Below the pieces are notes generated by a model. That model was not told where the DNA came from. It worked only from the letters and a program-made list of their open reading frames with translations, and did not search any database. DNA of 8,770 nucleotides. Origin: Pseudomonas sp. GTDB lineage: Bacteria > Pseudomonadota > Gammaproteobacteria > Pseudomonadales > Pseudomonadaceae. A program made the translations under genes and the position numbers. The stretch lies in NCBI GenBank assembly GCA_026398835.1, contig JAPLSD010000126.1:1-8770 (forward strand). The letters are read 5' to 3'. This document shows positions 1 through 8,770 of the stretch, piece by piece (positions within the stretch are counted from its first letter, which is position 1; each line of letters opens with the position of its first letter).

Positions 1-1373
1 GAGACCTCGATAGCGGCCATCAGGCCGGTTTCCATATGGTCGATCACATGGCAGTGGAACATCCACACCCCCGGATTATCCGCCACCAGCGCGACGCGAG
101 CCCGCTCGTTTTTACCCAGTAGGTAGGTGTCGGTGAAGTACGGAGTGATCTTCTTGCGGTTCGAGGAGATGACCTTGAAGCTCATGCCATGCAAGTGAAC
201 CGGGTGCTGATACTGAGTCATGTTCTTCAATTCGAAAATGTAGCTCTTGCCCTTCTTGAGCGTAGCGATCGGGCGGTCGGCGCAAGTCTTGTCGGTGATG
301 TCCCAGGCCTTGCCATTGATCTGCCACAGGCTTGGCCGCTTGCCATTGTCCACGTTCACCGAGACCGAGCCAACCCACTCGAAGTTGAAGTTGAGTTTCT
401 CGGCGTTAGCGATGTCCGGCTCGGAGATCGGATTGGCCGGCAGCGCCGGTGGCCACTGGGTCGGCGCATCGTTGTTGGCCACCGAACGGAAGGTGCCGAG
501 GCGTACCGGGCCGTTGCGCAGGGACAGCTCTTCACCGGCCGGCGGCGCTTTGATCGCCAGGCAGATGCGCATGCCAGGTCCTAGCCAGTATTCCTTGCCC
601 AGCGGCCGCGGCTCAATGGGATTGCCGTCCAGCGCATAGATCTGCGCTTCGACGTCAGGAATGTTGATGCGATAAGTCAGCGTGTTATCGAGGTTGAGCA
701 AACGCACCCGGGTGATCTGCCCGGCCGGGAGGTCGACCACCGCTTGCGATACGCCGTTGATGGTCGACAGGCGCCCGGCTGTACCACCGCGAGCCGCTTC
801 ACGGGGAATACTGAAGGGAACGAAGGCACCTTCTTCATCGACGTGCCAACTCTTCAGGCTCAAGGTGCGCTCGTACTTGAAACCGGTGGGCTCGCGCTCT
901 TCGATGATCAGCGGCCCGACCAGCCCACGGCCCAGCTCCTCGCTGCTATTGACGTGAGGGTGATACCAGTAGCTGCCAGCGTCCGGCACGCGGAATTTGT
1001 AGTCGAAATACTCGCCAGGCAAGACTGGCAGTTGCGAAACGTAGGGTACGCCGTCCATCTCCAGCGGCAGACGAATACCGTGCCAGTGAATGGTGGTAGC
1101 GACCGGCAGGTGGTTGATGAAGCGCACCCGCAGCCACTCGCCCTGACGCACCCGCAACTCGGTGCCCGGCGCCGAGGGGCCAAAGGCCCAGGCCTCGGTT
1201 TTGTGTCCGGCGACCAGTTCAACGTCCAGAGGGGCGGCAATCAGCTCGTAATCGTGGCCTGCATCAGCGTCGGCCATCTTCCCCAGCCAATAGCGCGATG
1301 CGCCACCCGCCCCGACGCCAACCACCACAAGACCGGCCAGGCCACCGAGTATTTGTCGACGGGAAAAGGACAT
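1..1373 (-). CDS. cumA: CumA-type multicopper oxidase, 3' end cut by window edge
   Basis: Multicopper oxidase of the laccase-like CumA family, expected to act in the periplasm by oxidising a substrate while reducing oxygen to water. 457 codons are visible and the frame is still open at the left edge; the last residues (MAAIEV) suggest only a few are missing. The N-terminus carries a twin-arginine signal (SRRQILGG, residues 4-11) followed by a hydrophobic stretch, so export is probably folded via Tat. All four copper-binding motifs are present: HWHG (H96, H98), YWYHPH (H138, H140), HPVHLHG (H390, H393, H395) and HCHVIDH (H440, C441, H442, H446). The position ten residues after C441, normally the axial type-1 ligand, is Leu451 rather than Met. 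The ATG at 1373 is preceded by TGAGGT ten bases upstream. CumA was originally linked to Mn(II) oxidation in P. putida; later deletion work did not show it to be essential, so the substrate is uncertain. It is separate from the tre operon, 316 bases away. Confidence 0.92.
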   Translation of the reverse strand, partial: MSFSRRQILGGLAGLVVVGVGAGGASRYWLGKMADADAGHDYELIAAPLDVELVAGHKTEAWAFGPSAPGTELRVRQGEWLRVRFINHLPVATTIHWHGIRLPLEMDGVPYVSQLPVLPGEYFDYKFRVPDAGSYWYHPHVNSSEELGRGLVGPLIIEEREPTGFKYERTLSLKSWHVDEEGAFVPFSIPREAARGGTAGRLSTINGVSQAVVDLPAGQITRVRLLNLDNTLTYRINIPDVEAQIYALDGNPIEPRPLGKEYWLGPGMRICLAIKAPPAGEELSLRNGPVRLGTFRSVANNDAPTQWPPALPANPISEPDIANAEKLNFNFEWVGSVSVNVDNGKRPSLWQINGKAWDITDKTCADRPIATLKKGKSYIFELKNMTQYQHPVHLHGMSFKVISSNRKKITPYFTDTYLLGKNERARVALVADNPGVWMFHCHVIDHMETGLMAAIEV

Positions 1374-1399
1374 GGACTCAACTACCTCACGTATCAGCA

Positions 1400-1415
1400 G
1401 CGGGCCTGCGCCCGC
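1400..1415 (-). other. Hairpin in the cumA leader
   Basis: A perfect 6-bp stem (GCGGGC/GCCCGC) with a 4-base loop lies about 27 bases upstream of the cumA start codon and about 10 bases before its ribosome binding site. If the transcript starts further upstream it would form in the 5' leader. It could equally be a protein-binding palindrome; nothing in the sequence decides between these. Confidence 0.35.
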
Positions 1416-1490
1416 AAAAGGCGAATACGATACACCCGCAATTGAGAAACAGTAAGGGCAGAGAGATTTGTGTCGCCTGAGAGGACGCCT

Positions 1491-1591
1491 TCGCGGGCAA
1501 GCCTCGCTCCCACATTGGATCGGAGTCTTAAAGAGGAATGCGGTCAAATGTGGGAGCGAGGCTTGCCCGCGATCGGCCGCGAAGCGGTCGT
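1491..1591. repeat. REPIN: two inverted REP sequences, plus flanking hairpin
   Basis: Bases 1491-1516 and 1547-1572 are perfect 26-base reverse complements of each other (core GCGGGCAAGCCTCGCTCCCA), separated by a 30-base spacer. Each arm also has internal dyad character (GGGCAAGCC). Directly after the right arm, 1573-1591 holds a second small palindrome, CCGCGAAGCGG. This is the arrangement of Pseudomonas REPINs: short non-autonomous extragenic elements thought to be mobilised by a RAYT transposase encoded elsewhere in the genome. Confidence 0.88.
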
Positions 1592-1639
1592 AAAACCGGT
1601 GAATGCGGTCTGTCTGACAAACCGCGGTGGTAGATTTCA

Positions 1640-1682
1640 GGGCCGCTTCGCAGCCCAGCGGGAGCAAGCTCCCTCGCCACAG
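1640..1682 (-). repeat. Second REP unit, at the 3' end of the tre operon
   Basis: On the minus strand this reads TGTGGCGAGGGAGCTTGCTC and onward, the classic P. fluorescens REP sequence. It makes two consecutive hairpins: GGGAGC-TT-GCTCCC (1660-1673) and GGGCTGC-GAA-GCGGCCC (1640-1656, one G-U pair). It begins 8 bases beyond the stop of the EIIB-like gene, so it may act as the 3' stabilising structure or termination region of the operon transcript. No T-run follows, so it is not a classical intrinsic terminator. Confidence 0.75.
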
Positions 1683-1689
1683 GATCCGC

Positions 1690-1986
1690 TTATGCCTCCA
1701 ATCCCATTACCAAGTGAACGACCCCACCCGCCAACGCCATCACTCCCGGCACACCGGCCGCACGCAAGGCCACCGGGTCCAGCTGCGCCTCATCGTGCAG
1801 TTCAACCCGCACCCGCGTCAGGGCAATTCGCTGTTGGGATTTGAGGTTATTCAACCCACCCAGTGCGGCCAGAACTTCAGGTTCCAACGTTGAAGAACCT
1901 TGCGGCTGAACAACCGCTTTGGACTGATCCACCACCAGATCCGGCGTCAGGGCTTTCCAGAACGCCCGCTGCATTTTCTCGAACAT
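1690..1986 (-). CDS. Stand-alone PTS EIIB-like protein lacking the active-site cysteine
   Basis: 98-residue cytoplasmic protein whose C-terminal two thirds (about residues 33-96) resemble the glucose/N-acetylglucosamine-type EIIB domain: LAALGGLNNLKS, then TRVRVEL, then LRAAGVPGVM. In this family the phosphorylated Cys lies in a C-I-T-R-L-R motif (Cys421 in E. coli PtsG). Here the motif reads A55-L-T-R58-V-R60: the Cys is Ala, while both arginines remain. Phosphotransfer by the usual route should be impossible. No membrane segment is seen; residues 1-30 form a short, partly hydrophobic lead-in. The ATG at 1986 lies two bases after the stop of the EIIA-HPr-EI gene and has its own GGAGAG site (1993-1998), indicating coupled translation. 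It is intact, so decay is less likely than a binding or regulatory role. The EIIB-like assignment is firm; the function is unknown. Confidence 0.85.
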   Translation of the reverse strand: MFEKMQRAFWKALTPDLVVDQSKAVVQPQGSSTLEPEVLAALGGLNNLKSQQRIALTRVRVELHDEAQLDPVALRAAGVPGVMALAGGVVHLVMGLEA

Positions 1987-1988
1987 AT

Positions 1989-5797
<3,809 letters not shown>

Positions 5798-7447
5798 TTA
5801 GTGGTCGCTCAGATGCAGAACAAACGACTCGTAAGGCCGCAGGAATACCTGCCGATGGCGGGTTGAACAGTCCCCGTAGTTGCTGATCACCAAGCGTTGC
5901 CCCATCGCGTCAGTGATCACCCCTTCTGGCAATTCAACTTCACAGGCCGTGGCATAGAAGTTGTTCACCACCAGCAAACGCTCACCTTTACCTTCGCGCA
6001 GGTAAGCCCAGACTTGTGTGTGTTCGGGCAAGAGCTGGCGATAGACACCGTCCTGGATCAGCGGCTCGCTGCGACGCAGGGTGATCAGTTCACGGTAGTG
6101 ATGCAGCACCGAGGCCGGGTCGTTGAACTGCTGCTCAACGTTGATCTGCGCTGCATTTTCCGGCACGCCGATCCAGGGTTCGGCACTGCTGAAACCGGCA
6201 TTCGGCTGAGCATTCCAATGCATCGGCGTGCGGCTGTTATCCCGGGACTTCTGCATGATCGCCGCCATGCTTTCAGTCTCGGCCTCACCGGCCTCACGCT
6301 TGAGGCGATAGATGTTCAGCGTCTCGACATCGCGGTACTGGTCGATGTGATCGAAGCCCGGATTGGTCATGCCCAGCTCTTCACCCTGGTACACAAAAGG
6401 CGTGCCCTGAAGGAAATGCAGCGCGGTGCCGAGCATCTTCGCCGAGACTACCCGGTGTTCGCCGTCATCACCGAAACGCGAGACCACCCGCGGCTGATCG
6501 TGGTTACACCAGAACAGCGCATTCCAGCCACCGCCAGCCTGCATGCCGGTCTGCCAATCGGAGAGGATGCGCTTGAGGTCGAGGAAATCGAAATCGGCGC
6601 GAATCCACTTCTGCAGGTTCGGATAATCAACTTTCAGGTGGTGAAAGTTGAAAGTCATCGACAGTTCTTTCGACTCAGGGCGCGAGTAACGAATGCAGTG
6701 CTCGAGACTGGTGGAGGACATCTCGCCGACATTGATCAAGTCGTGACCTTCGAAAACTTCGCGGTGCATTTCCTGTAAATAGTCGTGAACGTTCGGGCCG
6801 TCGGTGTAGAAGCGTCGGCCGTCGCTGTTGTCCTCGGGAAAGTCCGCAGGCTTCGAGATCAGGTTAATCACGTCCAGACGGAACCCGCCGACGCCCTTGT
6901 CACGCCAGAAGCGCATCATCTTGAAGACTTCGGCGCGCACTTGCGGGTTATCCCAGTTCAGATCGGCCTGGGTGTGGTCGAACAGGTGCAGATAGTACTG
7001 ACCGGTTTGCGCTTCGTATTCCCAGGCCGAACCGCCGAACTTGGATTCCCAGTTGTTCGGCTGATCGCGCCAGATATAGAAGTCACGGTACGGGTTATCG
7101 AGACTGCTGCGGGCCTGCTGGAACCACTGGTGTTCGATGGAAGTGTGGTTGACCACGATATCGAGCATCAACTTGATACCGCGTTTGCCCGCCTCGGCGA
7201 TCAATAGCTCACAGTCGGCCATGGTCCCGTAGCTCGGGTCGATGGCGTAGTAGTCGCTGATGTCGTATCCGTTGTCGCGCTGTGGTGAACGCAGGAACGG
7301 CGTAATCCACAGGCAGTCGACGCCCAACCAATGCAGGTAGTCGAGCTTGGCCACGACACCGAGCAAGTCACCCGTGGCCTCGCCTGCGTGGCTGTGAAAA
7401 CTCTTCGGGTAGATCTGGTAGATCACCGAACGTTGCCAGTTTTGCAT
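5798..7447 (-). CDS. treC: Trehalose-6-phosphate hydrolase (phosphotrehalase)
   Basis: Cytoplasmic glycoside hydrolase family 13 enzyme that splits imported trehalose-6-phosphate to glucose and glucose-6-phosphate; named treA in P. fluorescens literature and treC in E. coli. At 549 residues it matches the length of E. coli TreC (about 551). The opening WQRSVIYQIYPKSF is typical, and the four GH13 regions are present: DIVVNH (96-101), GGFRLD with nucleophile D192, NVGEMS with acid/base E242, and NHD with D317. The ATG at 7447 has AAGGA (7455-7459) 7 bases upstream and coincides with the start of homology. The frame stays open a further 747 bases upstream, but that stretch is treP read in the wrong frame. 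It follows treP by 71 bases, a gap holding a REP-like hairpin, and precedes the porin by 84 bases. Oligo-1,6-glucosidases are close relatives; the treP neighbour supports phosphotrehalase. Confidence 0.95.
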   Translation of the reverse strand: MQNWQRSVIYQIYPKSFHSHAGEATGDLLGVVAKLDYLHWLGVDCLWITPFLRSPQRDNGYDISDYYAIDPSYGTMADCELLIAEAGKRGIKLMLDIVVNHTSIEHQWFQQARSSLDNPYRDFYIWRDQPNNWESKFGGSAWEYEAQTGQYYLHLFDHTQADLNWDNPQVRAEVFKMMRFWRDKGVGGFRLDVINLISKPADFPEDNSDGRRFYTDGPNVHDYLQEMHREVFEGHDLINVGEMSSTSLEHCIRYSRPESKELSMTFNFHHLKVDYPNLQKWIRADFDFLDLKRILSDWQTGMQAGGGWNALFWCNHDQPRVVSRFGDDGEHRVVSAKMLGTALHFLQGTPFVYQGEELGMTNPGFDHIDQYRDVETLNIYRLKREAGEAETESMAAIMQKSRDNSRTPMHWNAQPNAGFSSAEPWIGVPENAAQINVEQQFNDPASVLHHYRELITLRRSEPLIQDGVYRQLLPEHTQVWAYLREGKGERLLVVNNFYATACEVELPEGVITDAMGQRLVISNYGDCSTRHRQVFLRPYESFVLHLSDH

Positions 7448-7490
7448 GGCGTATTCCTTTAATAAGTTTTGCTGTGTCTGGTCTGGCGTC

Positions 7491-7510
7491 TTCGCGGGCT
7501 TGCCCGCGAA
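7491..7510. repeat. REP-like hairpin between treP and treC
   Basis: A perfect 9-bp stem (TTCGCGGGC/GCCCGCGAA) with a 2-base loop lies 8 bases after the treP stop. Its core matches the arms of the REPIN at 1491-1572, so it looks like a single REP hairpin. Inside an operon it could protect the treP message from 3' decay and set the ratio of TreP to downstream products. Confidence 0.65.
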
Positions 7511-7518
7511 TGGATCTA

Positions 7519-8770
7519 TCAGGCGACTCTGTATCCAGGCCGAACAATCTTCATGCTCAACCCACAGGTCAGTACAAACGGCACCACCATCGCGATCACC
7601 ATGCCGATCACAAACATCGGGATGTACTGGGGAATGATCGAGATGAAACCCGGCAGCCCGCCCACGCCAATCGCCGAGGCCTGGACCTTGTTCAGGGAAA
7701 GGAAGATGCAGCCCAGCGCCGAGCCGATCAGGGCGGCGTAGAACGGGAATTTGTAGCGCAGGTTGACGCCGAACATCGCAGGCTCCGTGATACCGAAGTA
7801 GGCGGAAATCGCCGAGGTCGAGGCCATGCTGCGATCCCGGGCATTGCGACTCATGGTGAACACTGCCAGCGCCGCGCTGCCTTGAGCGAGGTTGGACATG
7901 ACGATCATCGGCCAGATGAACGTGCCGCCCTGAGTGGAGATCAGTTGCAGGTCGACGGCGAGGAACATGTGGTGCATGCCGGTGATCACTAGCGGCGCGT
8001 AAAGCAGACCGAAAATCGCCCCGCCGACCATCGGCGCCAGGTCGAACAGTGTGACCACGCCTTCGGTAATGAGAATCCCCAGATGCCGTGTCACGGGTCC
8101 AATCACTGCCAACGCCAGCACACCGGTGACCACGATGGTGGTGATCGGCACCACCAGCAATTGAATAGCGTTCGGCACTCGCGCCCGCAGCCATTTTTCA
8201 AGGGTGCTCATGACCCAGGCCGCCAGCAGGATCGGCAGGATTTGCCCCTGATAACCGACCTTCTCGATCTGGAACAACCCGAGGATGTTGAAGTACGGCA
8301 GGCTCTGGCCATCGAGTCCGGCGACCGCCTTACCGTAGTTCCAGGCGTTGAGCAAATCAGGGTGAACCAGCATCAACCCGAGGACGATACCGAGGATTTC
8401 ACTGCCGCCAAAGCGTTTGGCCGCCGACCATCCCACCAATGCCGGGAGGAACACGAACGAGGTGTTGGCCATCAGGTTGATCAGACTCCACACGCCGTCC
8501 AGCGTCGGGTAGGCCTCGAGCAAAGTCTTGCCTTCAATGAACATGCCCTTGGCGCCGATCAGGTTATTGATGCCCATCAATAGGCCGGCAATGATCAGCG
8601 CCGGCAGGATAGGCATGAACACATCGGAAAACACCCGCACCAGCCGCTGCATCGCGTTGGTCTTGTCGGCGCCTTTCTTTTTCACGTCGGCAATGGTCGC
8701 AGCGGCCAGGCCAGTCTGTTGGCGCAAAGCGGCATAGACCTTCTCCACTTCGCCGGGGCCGATGACGATC
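7519..8770 (-). CDS. treP: Trehalose-specific PTS permease EIIBC, 5' end outside window
   Basis: Inner-membrane PTS permease that imports trehalose and phosphorylates it to trehalose-6-phosphate. The last 416 residues are visible. The first of these (IVIGPGEVEKVYAAL) are the end of the EIIB domain; its active-site Cys lies off the right edge. A linker (about DVKKKGADKTNAMQ) leads into the EIIC domain with multiple membrane segments, the first at VFMPILPALIIAGLLMGI. EIIC hallmarks include ITGMHHMFLAVDLQL and the sugar-site motif GITEP (7780-7794). No EIIA domain follows EIIC, as in E. coli TreB, so EIIA must come from elsewhere; the fused Glc-type EIIA three genes downstream is the obvious donor. 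Trehalose rather than sucrose specificity is inferred mainly from the adjacent phosphotrehalase and overall similarity to TreB. A TreR-type regulator and the operon promoter would be expected further right and cannot be seen. Confidence 0.92.
   Translation of the reverse strand, partial: IVIGPGEVEKVYAALRQQTGLAAATIADVKKKGADKTNAMQRLVRVFSDVFMPILPALIIAGLLMGINNLIGAKGMFIEGKTLLEAYPTLDGVWSLINLMANTSFVFLPALVGWSAAKRFGGSEILGIVLGLMLVHPDLLNAWNYGKAVAGLDGQSLPYFNILGLFQIEKVGYQGQILPILLAAWVMSTLEKWLRARVPNAIQLLVVPITTIVVTGVLALAVIGPVTRHLGILITEGVVTLFDLAPMVGGAIFGLLYAPLVITGMHHMFLAVDLQLISTQGGTFIWPMIVMSNLAQGSAALAVFTMSRNARDRSMASTSAISAYFGITEPAMFGVNLRYKFPFYAALIGSALGCIFLSLNKVQASAIGVGGLPGFISIIPQYIPMFVIGMVIAMVVPFVLTCGLSMKIVRPGYRVA

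Larger units (their letters stand above)
1374..1689. other. Non-coding gap with REP repeats between the tre operon and cumA
   Basis: No credible gene was found in these 316 bases; frames crossing it have no family resemblance and run into repeats or into the antisense of neighbouring genes. It contains a REPIN, a second REP unit and a small hairpin, listed separately. The cumA promoter should lie at about 1374-1490 on the minus strand, but the best match (TTACTG, 17-base spacer, TATCGT) is weak and is not called. Confidence 0.8.

Noticed and set aside
744..1445. 233-codon plus-strand open frame opposite cumA
   Set aside because: Antisense shadow of a gene with all copper motifs intact; no recognisable domain.
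1424..1452. Possible cumA promoter (TTACTG, 17 bases, TATCGT)
   Set aside because: Only 3 of 6 and 4 of 6 matches to consensus; not distinguishable from chance.
1491..1682. Repeats considered as a CRISPR array
   Set aside because: The repeats are inverted rather than direct, too few, and match Pseudomonas REP sequences.
5897..6778. 293-codon plus-strand open frame opposite treC
   Set aside because: It is antisense to a strongly conserved GH13 gene; long antisense frames are expected at this GC content, and the translation resembles no family.
7448..8194. In-frame 249-codon N-terminal extension of the treC frame
   Set aside because: It lies inside treP in another frame, its translation is an Arg/Gly/Ser-rich shadow with no family resemblance, and TreC homology and a good ribosome site begin exactly at 7447.

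Overview
The window looks like chromosomal DNA of a fluorescent-group Pseudomonas. The signs are the GC-rich codon use, REP/REPIN repeats of the Pseudomonas type (GCGGGCAAGC and GGGAGCTTGCTCCC cores), a CumA-type multicopper oxidase, and a treP-treA type trehalose phosphotransferase locus. All convincing genes lie on the minus strand, so transcription reads from right to left.

From the right edge the locus runs: treP (trehalose EIIBC permease, start outside the window, 8770-7519); treC/treA (trehalose-6-phosphate hydrolase, 7447-5798); a LamB/maltoporin-family outer-membrane porin (5713-4496 as an open frame, but with a damaged 3' end); a fused EIIA-HPr-enzyme I phosphotransferase (4526-1989); and a 98-residue stand-alone EIIB-like protein (1986-1690). 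The gaps are 71, 84, about 61 and 2 bases, which fits one operon. Together they form a trehalose module. The porin admits the sugar. The fused protein passes phosphate from PEP through its EI, HPr and EIIA domains to TreP, which imports trehalose as trehalose-6-phosphate. TreC then splits that to glucose and glucose-6-phosphate.

A 316-base non-coding stretch (1374-1689) follows. It holds a REPIN with 26-base perfect inverted arms, a second REP unit just after the operon, and a short hairpin upstream of the next gene. The left part of the window (1373-1) is almost all of a cumA-like Tat-exported multicopper oxidase, cut at its C-terminus by the window edge.

Two points stand out. First, the EIIB-like protein ending the operon has alanine where the phosphorylated cysteine should be, yet keeps the two neighbouring arginines; it is translationally coupled to the EIIA-HPr-EI gene, so it may be a non-catalytic PTS partner. 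Second, the porin frame breaks at the start of its last extracellular loop: the expected C-terminal strand (QVEYWWK-stop) is present but sits immediately after TYA in another frame, which points to a deletion in the genome or in the assembly.
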